From positions 62,001 through 126,000 of the forward strand of contig MU626271.1 in assembly GCA_025603075.1 (NCBI GenBank): DNA of 64,000 nucleotides, in the 5' to 3' direction. Below the pieces are notes generated by a model. That model worked only from the letters and a program-made list of their open reading frames with translations. It was not told the DNA's origin and ran no database searches. Positions 52,902 to 63,482 of this stretch are shown here, piece after piece. The translations under genes and the position numbers were made by a program. This DNA comes from Neoconidiobolus thromboides FSU 785. Taxonomy: Eukaryota > Entomophthoromycota > Entomophthoromycetes > Entomophthorales > Neoconidiobolaceae. How positions within the stretch are numbered: the stretch's first letter is position 1; each line of letters opens with the position of its first letter.

Positions 52902-54978
52902 AATGTTTTGTTTTTAATTTGGATTTATTGTTTATAAGACAGCATTCCCAATAATTCCCTTTGATACTCTTACTTGATTGATAGCTTAGTTGTGTACAAA
53001 AATCAAATTATTCATAATTATCAAACTATTATTAAAATAAAGTAGACGTTATTGTATACAGCTTTTAAATGAATTGTGACTATATTACCATATCTCTTAT
53101 TACTTTATTGTTTTTAGGAGCCAATGTGAGGAAGGCTCAATGATTGAGCGTTTTACCATCATTATTAACCGTTTGAATAACTATAACAATGTATCAAGCT
53201 TGGATAGATTTTTAAAAAATACATTAATAGATGCTCACCAATTATAATTTTATATTTCTATGATAGAATTTACAGATGATCATTAAAACCGAAATTTTTA
53301 AATGATAAAATCAGTCAACTTACTAAAATTGGCATCTTAGAATCAACCAGCTCATTTAATTGGTGGAAGGCAAAACTAAAATAAACAGCTAACAAAGTCA
53401 AAAATCAAAAGATCTAATTTTATATAAGTCATCAATAATTATTTTCTTTTTTTAATAAAAAGACCAAAATCCACAATAGTTGAATCTGCAATATATGACC
53501 CCATTGGATAAACAGAGTTCCGCCTCGTATTAATTTTCTTCGGCATTAAAGGAGTGAATAGAAATAAGTAGATCTTATTCTATAATCGTTACAAGCTGTG
53601 AGTCAGCTTAAGGTTACTTTACCGGAAAGGTCTCAACAGGATTACATTCTGATTAATAGATATGAACTGGTCTTACCTTTAGTGGAATAAATTAATCAAA
53701 AGAGTTTGTGCTTGTCCTCATAATCGTTTATAATATTTTATTTACTTATCTTGATTCTCAATGGCTTTATTTGACTGAACCAAGCTAATAAAGTTTAACA
53801 TTAGAACAAAGTAGCCTTGGGTAAGAAGGGATTCTCGACTGCTAACTATTATATTGCTTTGAACTCGGGTAGTCTTTTTTTACATAATTTTGAAATTTTG
53901 TAAAGTTCTAATACAAACAACAATACTTATTAATTATACTTTATTCAACATAAAGCATTGATAGTAAGATCGAGCTAAATTCTGAATATGAGTAAGTTTG
54001 AAAGCTTGGTTAAATTAAGTTTTTCAATTTCACTTTTTGTTCATTTTCTATGTAGTCCAAATTTTAAAAAGAAATATTAAATACTGGATAAAAAAACATT
54101 CTCATATAAATAACTTTGGATTGTATTGAGAACTAATTTCATAACACCTTGTGCTCAATCCCTAACTCTTGTTAAAAATCTAAATTGGATAAAAATTGAA
54201 CTAAGCTTTTGAACTAACCCATATATACAAAATCTATCAAAGTTATTAGTTTTAATTGCAACAAATTACAATAATGCAACCTACTCCGATGGGCATCAGA
54301 AATAATTTAGTAAACAAACACTCTCAAATATCTATTTATCTAAAGATGTAATACCAAACAATGTTGTAGCTATTGATAAACATCAAAGTTACTAGCTTTG
54401 AAGTTGCTAACAATGAAACATTTTGAAACTATGTATTTAAGAAGGTATTTATCCTAGTAAATTAATTGTTGATTTGATTTTAAGCAGTTGTCATAGCAAT
54501 AGGTATGTTCTTCTAGTATGAAGTTGTAGAGTTCAAGTTTAGTAGAATTTTAATTGTATAAGAGTGTGACAAATAGTAATTTTAATCAATAAGTTTATTT
54601 CAAATACAAAAATCTAGAAAGAGTTTTATATTTTGTAAGTAACTTATAAAAGATATATTAGTAAAAAGATAACAACTTAATGATTTCAAAATTAAAATCC
54701 AACATACAAGTGAGTTGAAACACTTTAAAAATAGTCAACTTTCATACTTCTCATAGCTAGTGATACCATAAAATATAAATTAAGAATCAGTTTAATCAAT
54801 TTAAAACAGCTTTCTTTTATACTTTATTTAAGCATTATTAACATAAAATAAGAGTAAACAAAACACTATCTTGTTGACAATACAACTTTCAATATGTAAT
54901 CCTTATTCTAAAACCAAATACTCTAAATCTTTTATATAAAACACCAAACCAAAATGATCCTTTCTACAATTATCAATT
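52902..54978. other. Gene-poor region with weak coding relics
   Basis: No intact gene. At 53117-53247 a frame without a start reads MIERFTIIINRLNNYNNVSS then LDRFLKNTLIDAHQL and stops. It could be a remnant of a retroelement gag-like or other protein, but the match is not convincing. A half-copy of the MITE-like end (AAAAAACATTCTCATAT) lies near 54090. Confidence 0.4.
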
Positions 54979-55340
54979 TTATTTCTCTTCACTTTCTACC
55001 TTAACTTTATCAAAACTAATTTTAGGTTGTATAGGTTTTTGGACCTGCTGAGTGGTAGTAATAGCTGTCCCAAGTAATAAACCAACTATAGTTAATGTTT
55101 GAAAAGCCACTCTATATCTTAAAAATTGAACTCCTTGTACTCGAGAACCTTTACGAAATTTTATATAAGCTCCAACAAAGGAACCAATGGTTAAAGCCAC
55201 ACCTAAGAGGTGGAAAGAAAGGGTTACGGTTAGAGATAAGGAAGTAATTAATAGAAATGTAAATTACCTAATGGTACCCAAGGTTGTTCTTTACTTTTAC
55301 GTTTGATTTTTTGTAATGTAGTTTCAGGATCCCTATTCAT
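54979..55340 (-). CDS. HIG1-domain mitochondrial protein (Rcf1-like), two exons
   Basis: Exons 55340-55268 and 55202-54979 (65-nt intron) give 98 aa. The HIG1 pattern runs KSKEQPWVPLGVALTIGSFV, KGSRVQGVQFLRYRVAFQ and LTIVGLLLGTA, with two membrane segments. HIG1/Rcf1 proteins sit in the inner mitochondrial membrane and associate with respiratory supercomplexes. The size fits a type-2-like short member; yeast Rcf1 is longer. The intron falls at PL-G-VAL; splicing restores the first helix. Confidence 0.83.
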
Positions 55341-55603
55341 CTGCTTTTTTTGATTATAAATAAATAAATATTATAAAAAAAGAATTTTTATTTATACGAT
55401 TCCCTTCATACACTTCATTTTTCAAATTCAACTTTAAGTTCTATTTTTATTGGCTCTTGATTTGAAAATGATAGAAATTTTTAGATCATATTTGGAAGTT
55501 TGCTATGAAAAACTCGATTCCAATCAAAACAATAATAAAGCTCAACAAAAATAAGAATTCAATTTTATTTCAATCTTTCCCTAGAACCCACTCATATCCC
55601 CAT

Positions 55604-56510
55604 TTATGTCTCCACCAGCTGCAATAACCTCTTCTTTTTCTCTTTCAACTGCATAATTTTCTCCTCCCTAAACTTCAATGCCAAGATCAAATTCCCCAAG
55701 GAGCTTAGCTCCAAAATCGCCTGTATAAAATTCGCTTGAGAGTTCTTTAGTGAAGGCGGAGACAATACTCCAAACCAAAGAATTGGATCTTTAAATTTAT
55801 TTTTCTTATTTTCTTGTACCTGTTTTAGTTCTATTAAAGTTTTATCTCCTTTATCATGCTTGTTGTAATTGGAACTAGAGTCAAAGTCGAAGTTAGAAGT
55901 TGATTTATTCGATAATTCTAAAAGATTATTTCTTTGACGTATAGGTTGGCTATCATTAGCGCTTGTGAAAGTACTTGCTTCAGCATTATTTTCTACATTA
56001 TTAGTAGTCATCACAAACTTTAATTTGTTAAGTTTAGGATCAGTATCCTCATTTAAAGGTATTAAATCTTCAGAAATGATATCACTTTTTAAATAATAGA
56101 TTATTATATTAATTAATTAATTAAAATAAGTATATATACATAATAAACTTACAGTTTAGTACTTGCTTGCATCCTTTTATCATATTGAAATTGACTAATT
56201 TTATTAGAACCTAGTATATATTTACTATGCGCTAATTCTAAAAAGCCCTTTTAATAAAATGATTAAAATTCAGGTTTATGTGAAATATAAGATATAAAAT
56301 ATAAGTAGATATACAATAAAAAGATTGAGTATATATAATATAGTATAAGGATATACCAGAAATATAAAAGTATAACAATAATATACAAAGACTTACATTA
56401 TGTAATAGAAAATTAGTTCTTTTACGTTGGGTTTCATAAGTAGTTAATAATTCCATATATTCTATTAACTCTTGATCTAATTGTTGACAAATTTGTTCTA
56501 ATTCATTCAT
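55604..56510 (-). CDS. VMA22: V-ATPase assembly factor Vma22 (CCDC115-like), three exons
   Basis: Exons 56510-56397, 56247-56153, 56084-55604 give 229 aa. The N-terminal helix (LEQICQQLDQELIEYMELLT ... GFLELAHSKYILG) and the C-terminal DPILWFGVLSPPSLKNSQAN followed by FIQAILELSSLGNLILALK are the two conserved blocks of Vma22/CCDC115, separated by a Ser/Asn-rich low-complexity linker. Vma22 helps assemble the V0 sector of the vacuolar ATPase in the ER. It is divergent from the first ENY2 gene (472 bp). Confidence 0.82.
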
Positions 56511-56982
56511 ATTATTCCTTTATCCTTTTGTCTTTTTATCCTTTTTATTTTTTATAAAGAGAAATTTAAATAATAGATGAAATTTCAATTAGTGGATGTT
56601 TATAATTTTCATTAAATCAATTATTGCAACGTAGTAATGGATTCTATATAATTTTAGTGGCGCTAATTTTTGCCAATGGAACTTCAATAAGATTTTGATT
56701 TAAAAGCATCTTATAAGTAGATTGATCCTGTTATTATCAATTTATTGATCAATATTGATATATCATTATTTTTTTATTAGTTACAAGTATTGCTATTTTT
56801 GTAATAAAGTGCTAATATAATACCTATTTTAACATTAAACAACATTTTCTTCTCATTTCGTATTAAAAAAATTGATTTTTTTCCCCCATTTTTTTACAAT
56901 CAAAAAGAACAGTCAGAAACTTCAATAAAAGTTAACTTTCAAGATTTTTTTATTTTAGACATTAACTTCAAATTTTTTTAAA

Positions 56983-57692
56983 ATGCAACCAGTTTTCAAC
57001 CTTTCTCAAACAAGGCCCATTGAGTCAGATAATGAAACTACAACTACAACAGAAGTAAATTTAAATTTGCAAGGACAAGGTAATTTTATAAAATAAAACG
57101 ATAAAAAAACCTTAATAGTGAGTAGATTCACTTGATATTCAGAGAGATGATATAATTCGACAATTTAATACCTCAGAAGATAAAAAAAGGTAATCGTATA
57201 ATTAATTTTTAAAGCAACGATAATAGTAATTAACTATTGAATATTGAATGCAATTATCTAGATTATTACAAAAGCTTAAAAGAGAACTACATAATTCAGA
57301 ATGGGAATCAAATCTAAGAAAATCAATAGAAGGTACATTTGTTTTTAATCAAATAAGTATAATCAAACCAATTTTATTATAAGATATATTTGATTAAGCG
57401 AAAATATAGTAACTGTTTTATTTATATATATAATAGAAATAGTTCAACGCTCATTAATGAAAGATGCTATAAATATGGATAGAATTACAAATGCTTTAGT
57501 AAAACAAGGAAGTGGTAAGTATCCTACTTTATACTATTAACATTTAAAAAATACGCATTTAATTAAAGGTTGTTAATTTATTTATAAATTTTAGATAAGG
57601 TACCTCCTACTATTAAAAAGAAGACATTGACCAGAATTCGAAAATATGTACAATTGGAAATGCAAAAGAGGAAACAAGATGTGGAAGATTGA
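56983..57692 (+). CDS. ENY2/SUS1-like protein, copy 1, five exons
   Basis: Exons 56983-57079, 57126-57189, 57262-57332, 57437-57514, 57595-57692 give 135 aa. After an N-terminal extension (about 45 aa, Thr/Asn-rich), the helices RLLQKLKRELHNSEWESNLR, SLMKDAINMDRITNALVKQG and VPPTIKKKTLTRIRKYVQLE follow the ENY2/SUS1 pattern, including the conserved Trp after the first helix and the VP-x-x-x-K-x-x turn. ENY2/Sus1 is shared by the SAGA deubiquitinase module and the TREX-2 mRNA export complex. It lies head-to-tail with a second member 330 bp downstream. Confidence 0.78.
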
Positions 57693-58019
57693 AATTAAAT
57701 CAAATTATTTATCATCAATAAAAAATAGTTAGGCTAGTATTATATTATAACCTGTTTTTTTGTTTTTTTGTATGACGATATGAAAGGAAAATTCTATTAT
57801 TTTTTTCTTTTGATTTCATTCCCTTTCTCTTTTTTATATTTTGTATTTTATATTTTAAATTCAGGTCCATTTTATTGGCCAGGTTATTTATTCTCATTGA
57901 TATTTGCAATTTTTTCAAATAAGAAATATCAAACTTTTGACTTTTCAATCTTTTTATCACTTTTTATCCTCCCCTTTTTATATTATTTATTCTGCTTTTT
58001 ACATTTTTTAGGAAATATA

Positions 58020-58592
58020 ATGTCATTCAATCCAACTCAATTAACCTCTACAAACAATAATAATAAAAGCAATAGTTTACCCAAATTAGATTTACTGAGT
58101 TTAAGAGATAAATTTGACCAAATTGAAAGAGAAGGGTAAGTTAAATTACTTAATAAAACAAATAACACAATAACATGAAGATTTTTTAATACGAATTTTT
58201 ATTTTAGTTTGGTAGAATTAATATTAAATAAATTACAAGGCAGTCATTGGAAGTTAAAATTATTTAGATATTTAAATGGTAAATTAATAATATAGAATAT
58301 ACAAAACATGTACTAATAATCTTTTATTAATTAATCAATTAGAAATAACATCTCGGATTGATAAAAATCAAATCAGTAAAATTAAACTGAGAAATTTACT
58401 AATTAAAAAAGGATTAGGTAAAATAATATTATAGTATATGATAGTAGTATAGAACTAACGTATTGAAATTAATATTATGATTTTTAATTTCTTTCTTTAG
58501 TTGATTTACCTATCCCTATAAAAAATGAAATTTATTATAAAATTAAAAAATTTATCAAATTATATCAAAAAAATTTTAATAATCGAAATTAA
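58020..58592 (+). CDS. ENY2/SUS1-like protein, copy 2, four exons
   Basis: Exons 58020-58135, 58208-58278, 58343-58417, 58501-58592 give 117 aa. GLVELILNKLQGSHWKLKLF, ITSRIDKNQISKIKLRNLLI and VDLPIPIKNEIYYKIKKFIK align with copy 1 and the family. Three introns sit at the same positions and phases as in copy 1 (before the first helix, phase 2; before EI, phase 1; before the DLP/KVP turn, phase 1), which shows descent from one gene. ATG 58020 is preferred because the upstream in-frame sequence is Phe/Leu-rich and not family-like. Confidence 0.75.
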
Positions 58593-58644
58593 AAAATAAA
58601 AGCCATACAAAATAGCATATAATAATCATGTTTATTTGTTAAAT

Positions 58645-59556
58645 TTAAATTTCATCTTTTTTTAATACTTGAACAATCTTATTTAACTTATCACCTTCAT
58701 CCTCGTTTAATACTAGCTCATCTTGAATAATAACACTACCATTTTTACCAACAACTGCAGGATAAGATAAATAAACTTGATATTTAGGATGAAATACAGA
58801 AACTGGTAAGATCATTTTTTTATCATTAATAATAGTATCACATAAAATAGAGACACAAGATGCAATACCAAATTGAGTACTACCCTTTTTTAAGATAATA
58901 TTATAAGCTTTACGCATAACTTCATTTTCAATCTTCTTGACTTCTTGCTCTCCAATTTCCTTCATTTTACTATATTTGATTATTGGAAAATTACCAACAG
59001 TACCATTAGACCAATTAATAAATTGTAGATCCCCATGCTCTCCTAATATATTAATATGAATTGAATTACTATTGATATCAAATAATTTAGATAAATAAGC
59101 TCTTAATCTTAAAGAATCTAATATAGTTCCTGTACCAAATACCTGTTGATAAGGCAATTGAGTCAACTTTTGAGTTAAATAAGCTAATCTATCTACTGGA
59201 TTGGAAACAACTAACCAAATAGATTTCTTATTGAATTCTCCCATACCATCAATTATACTTTTTAATATTTCCTGATTTCTTTTTAATAATTCGTCTCGAC
59301 TTTCTCCTTTTCTTTGTTTAGCACCAGCAGTTACAATAATTATATCCGCTTGACCACATTCTTTTAAATCTCCACAACCAATCTTAGTACTACTTAAAAA
59401 AGTACTATCTTCTAAATCCATTCTTTGGCCTTCTTGTAAGTCATTATCAAGGTCATTCATTATAATTTCACAACTTCGATTGCTTACAATGAGTCCATAA
59501 GCAATACTAGATCCTACACTTCCACTTCCAATGATCGCTACTTTCGCGGTTTTCAT
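58645..59556 (-). CDS. L-lactate dehydrogenase (NAD-dependent)
   Basis: 303 aa, intronless. Start MKTAKVAIIGSGSVGSS with the NAD-binding glycines at 10-15; ATG at 59556 is the first in frame. Substrate determinants are those of LDH, not malate dehydrogenase: Gln81 in AGAKQRKGESR (Gln102 in standard numbering), Arg87, Asp147 and Arg150 in GTILDSLRLRAYL, and catalytic His174 in NILGEHGD. It would interconvert pyruvate and L-lactate. NAD-linked LDH is uncommon in fungi and known mainly from some zygomycete-type lineages. The promoter is shared with the gephyrin-type gene. Confidence 0.87.
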   Translation of the reverse strand: MKTAKVAIIGSGSVGSSIAYGLIVSNRSCEIIMNDLDNDLQEGQRMDLEDSTFLSSTKIGCGDLKECGQADIIIVTAGAKQRKGESRDELLKRNQEILKSIIDGMGEFNKKSIWLVVSNPVDRLAYLTQKLTQLPYQQVFGTGTILDSLRLRAYLSKLFDINSNSIHINILGEHGDLQFINWSNGTVGNFPIIKYSKMKEIGEQEVKKIENEVMRKAYNIILKKGSTQFGIASCVSILCDTIINDKKMILPVSVFHPKYQVYLSYPAVVGKNGSVIIQDELVLNEDEGDKLNKIVQVLKKDEI

Positions 59557-59648
59557 ATTTTTAAATTTTATTGTTTTATCTTTAGAACAAAGCTTAATGT
59601 TGAAATATTTCAACTTCTTTTGTTTTATATCCTTGATTCTTTTTAATA

Positions 59649-59700
59649 TGACGTAGCTTAAGAATATTTTGATTTATTATTATCATTCGATATGACGTCA
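59649..59700. promoter_or_regulatory. CRE-like sites between LDH and gephyrin genes
   Basis: TGACGT at 59649-59654 and the full palindrome TGACGTCA at 59693-59700, lying 93-145 bp from the LDH start and about 155-205 bp from the gephyrin start. The longer site is identical in ten bases to that upstream of the DUF3712 gene. Confidence 0.5.
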
Positions 59701-59854
59701 ATCGAATTTACTTTGTGTTCTCTTTTCTCCCTTAATTGAAGTTTAAAAATTAAAGTTAGATTTTTAGAATACTACTTACTAATAAAAAAATTCAAATTTT
59801 AACAATTTTATTTTTAAAAGATTCAAAAATTACAACCTAAAAAAAACAAATAAA

Positions 59855-62199
59855 ATGAAAGTATATACTGTTGGTATTTTAACAGGTAATTAAATTCAAT
59901 ATATTAAAAAATGAAGTATTGATTTCTATAAAACACGTAGTAAGCGACCGTTCTTATCGTGGTGAAAGAGTAGATACAACTGGGCCTAAAATAGTAGAAT
60001 ATATTACTTCCCAATCACATCCAAAGCATCATTATAAAGTTATTAAAGCTGAAATAGTACCTGATGAAATGGACAAAATTCAAGAAAAATTAATAGAATG
60101 GTGTGATCAATTAAAAATTAACTTAATTCTCACCACTGGAGGTACTGGTTTTTCAAAAAGAGATAGAACGCCAGAAGTAGGTTTATATTGACTTATTTTT
60201 ATACAAAGGATTTATATCTTTTTTATAGGCTATAAAGCAAGTAATTGATAAAGAAGCTATAGGAATCACCTTGGCTATGCTTAAAGGTTCTTTAGAAATA
60301 ACTTCTATGGCTATGCTCTCTCGACCAATATGTGGCAGTCGAAACCAAAGTTTAATAATAAGTTTACCTGGAAGTAGTAAAGGTAGTCTTGAAAATTTGT
60401 CCATGGTATTTTCAACTTTATTTCATGCTTTAGAATTATTGAGTGGGGATGATGGAGAAGTATTTCATAAAAAAATGAATTGTATGTGTGAGAAGGAAGA
60501 AGAGAGGGAAGGAAAGAGTCTCGAGAACATAGAAGAAAAACAATCACAAAAAGAAGGGGATAAAGTGGGAGAGTTGAAACCACAAAATAGAGAATCTCCA
60601 TTTCCAATGATTAAAACTGAAGAAGCTATAAATATAATAAAAAAAGAATGTCAAAATATATTTAAAAAAGAAACTGAAATTATATCCATTGGCAAAAGTA
60701 TGTTAGGTAAAGTTGTAGCAGAAGATATTTTAAGTGAAATCAATATACCGCCATATAAAGCCTCGGTTGTAGATGGGTATTGTATGAATTATAATGAATT
60801 TGAGGGTGTTTATGAAGTACTTGAAAAGAGTAGTACTGCAGGAGATCAAGTTGAAGTTCAATTGAATAAAAACCAAGTGGTCAAAATAGCTACTGGAGGT
60901 AAATTAGTGGACAATTCTAACAAAGTAGTTATGATTGAAGATACTGAAGTATTGGAATTTGATAATAGAGAAATCAAGATTAAAGTTAATAAGAGAGTAG
61001 AAGAAGGAACGTTTGTTCGAGAAATTGGTAGCGATTTAAAAAAAGGACAAATTTTATTGGAAAAATATCAAATAATTAATGAAAGTAATTTTCCAAGTAT
61101 TTTGGGTTTACTTTCATCAGCTAATATTCAAAAAGTAATGGAATAATATTATTGTTATCCTATATATGCTCATTTATTTATATATTATTACTATTTAGAT
61201 AAAGGTATTTAAAACTCCAATAGTAGGAGTATTTTCTAGTGGTAATGAATTAATTGATATTCATTCGGTTACCAATGATACTACATTAATACGTGATGCT
61301 AATCGACCCTCTCTTATTTCAGCATGTGAAAAAATGGGCTTAAAAGTAGTTGATTTTGGTATTATTAAAGATGAGTAAGTATTATCTAAGTTAATAGAAT
61401 AATAATACTATTATGATATATAATATAATGTGCAAAATTAAATTAATTATTCTTATCTTATTTTAGTTACAATTTAACCCAGAATAAATTAATCGAAGCT
61501 ATTGAACAAGTGGATATAATAATTACTAGTGGGGCTGTTTCAATGGGGGAAAAAGATTATATTAAGCCAATATTAAATAATCATCCTAATTTTGATTTAA
61601 AATTTGGTAGATTATTTATGAAACCTGGGTAATTTAATTATATATTCTATAAAATAATGATAATATATGATAATAACATTAATGATTTTAACATTAAATA
61701 TAGTAAACCAGCTACCTTTGCAACATATAAAAAGGAAAAATTAATATTTGCATTACCTGGTAATCCAGTCTCAGCTATGGTTACATTTCAATTGTTAGTA
61801 TTGCCAGCCTTGAATTATTTAAGCGGTAATTGGAATTTTAAATTTCAAAAGATTCAAGTGGAGGTAAGAACAATTAATTTAATAACAGAAGGGAATATAT
61901 AAGTAATAATTAAAAGGAAAAGAAGAGTATTGAATTGATAATACTAGTATTAACATCATTTTTATTATTAGTTAGAGCATAGTATCAGGCTAGATCCTAG
62001 ACCCGAATATCATCGTTGTATTATAAAATATCAAAATAATCAATTAAAAGCTAGTTCGATTGGTAATCAAGATTCTTCAAGATTATTATCCATGTTAAAT
62101 GCAAATGCACTATTAATATTACCTGAGAAAAAAGAAGATAAAATTCAATTAAATCCTGGTGAATTAGTGGAAGCTTTATTATTAGGAACTATTCAATAA
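59855..62199 (+). CDS. Gephyrin-type molybdenum cofactor synthase (G+E fusion), seven exons
   Basis: Exons 59855-59885, 59941-60176, 60229-61134, 61199-61374, 61467-61628, 61704-61863, 61972-62199 give 632 aa. The N-terminal MogA-like G domain ([43 protein letters not shown]; about 1-195) adenylates molybdopterin. A charged linker follows. The MoeA-like E domain ([63 protein letters not shown]) inserts molybdate. The domain order G then E matches animal gephyrin and fungal CnxE, not plant Cnx1. Its presence implies at least one molybdoenzyme in this organism. Confidence 0.92.
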
Positions 62200-62297
62200 T
62201 AAATAAATAAAATTTGATTCATATTATATAGTTGGATTTTTTTACTTTATTTTAAAATTAAATAGTTGATTATTTTTGTCTCTATAAAAGTTAACAT

Positions 62298-62731
62298 TTA
62301 ATAAGTATTATTGTTATTATTACCATTATCATTATTAAAACTTACATCTCTTTCATTTAATGCTTTATAAGCTCCATTAGCTAAAGCTAATACCAATACC
62401 CCACCTAAAAATATTCTTCCATTTCGACTAACTAACCATTTAGAGAGGGGATCTATTACCTATTTCATAAAAGATTAAACTCTTTTATCTTAATTTCTCC
62501 TTTATAATAACTTACCTTAAATTTCTGCTCCACTCTTTCGCCTGAAGTTATTGTCTTATGCTTTTGTTGTACTTTTTCCAATTCACTGGAATTAAATACT
62601 TTTAATTTTATAGAAGTGTCATTACTTTTATTATTGATTAAGATTTCTCTTTTTTTATTACGTTCTAAATTTAACAATTGATTTGGATTCAAAGGTAAGT
62701 TGTATTTCTTTTTTGTTGATTTTTTTTGCAT
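62298..62731 (-). CDS. Small single-pass membrane protein, unknown, two exons
   Basis: Exons 62731-62516 and 62459-62298 (56-nt intron) give 125 aa. The first 72 residues are basic (KKSTKKKYNLPLNPNQLL and following), then one membrane segment with glycines (RIFLGGVLVLALANGAYKAL), ending in an Asn-rich tail (FNNDNGNNNNNTY). The tail reads through a GTAAGT; if that is a donor, the protein ends differently. Size and a C-terminal glycine-containing helix recall small mitochondrial or peroxisomal tail-anchored proteins, but the family is not recognised. Confidence 0.5.
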
Positions 62732-62966
62732 TATTTATGAAGGTTGATAAAATCAAGTTGGGGTGAAAGAGAGGTCTTTGATAATATTGATTGGAAATAA
62801 ATAAATGAATACTTTGACAATTTAAAGTCCAGATTTCAGACTTAGTTCATTTATTTTTGTCTACAAAATTCCAAACTTAAAAATTGCGTATTTTAAGAAT
62901 AAATTAAGTAAAAATAGGAGCTGAAATTTTTTTATAATTTCAATTCAACTACTTTTCCGTTTGAAT

Positions 62967-63002
62967 CTCAATTTCAATTTCAATTTCAATTTCAATTTCA
63001 AA
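62967..63002 (+). repeat. Hexanucleotide microsatellite (TCAATT)n
   Basis: About six units of TCAATT in the short divergent promoter between the small membrane-protein gene and the DUF1748 gene, ending about 10 bp before the latter's ATG. Confidence 0.85.
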
Positions 63003-63012
63003 TAACAAGAGG

Positions 63013-63482
63013 ATGTCGATGCTTGGAAAATTATTTCATTTATCATTAGATGCTGTCTTGGTATCTGCTGTGTTAGCTGGTATTAAAAGGAGTAGCGGAT
63101 TAAGGTAAGTTTCTTTAGAAAGTTATTTTTTACATTGGAAATATTAAGCTTTTTATTTATTTTTTATTTTAAATCATTTATTATAAAACTTAAATTTCCA
63201 TATCTATAGTTTAAAGTAAGTAAAAAATTTATTATTTTCATTATTGTAAATCTTAATTTAAGCGTATACTTGCTTTAAATTTCTTTAATCATCAAATTTT
63301 TATTCAATGAAATATTAATCCTTTTTTTCTTTTTTAGTTTGAATGTTGATACTATCTCTAATGATACTACTCGTCCTTATATATTAAGATATTTAGATTT
63401 TGGTGAGTGGGTATTCGATCAATCCATTTTTTGGATGTCAAGGAGTACTTATTTCTCCAGAAACAATAGTAATAATAAATAA
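63013..63482 (+). CDS. Fungal DUF1748 small protein, two exons
   Basis: Exons 63013-63104 and 63338-63482 with a 233-nt intron, unusually long for this window, give 78 aa. MSMLGKLFHLSLDAVLVSAV, LAGIKRSSGL, then YILRYLDFGEWVFD and a C-terminal SRSTYFSRNN follow the fungal DUF1748 family, of unknown function. The N-terminal half is a probable membrane segment. Confidence 0.8.

Noticed and set aside
57768-58019. In-frame N-terminal extension of ENY2 copy 2
   Set aside because: Phe/Leu/Tyr-rich, not seen in the family, and the first ATG with family-like context is at 58020.
59557-59613. Upstream extension of the LDH frame
   Set aside because: It begins at TTG, not ATG; the family start MKTAKVAIIGSG is at 59556.
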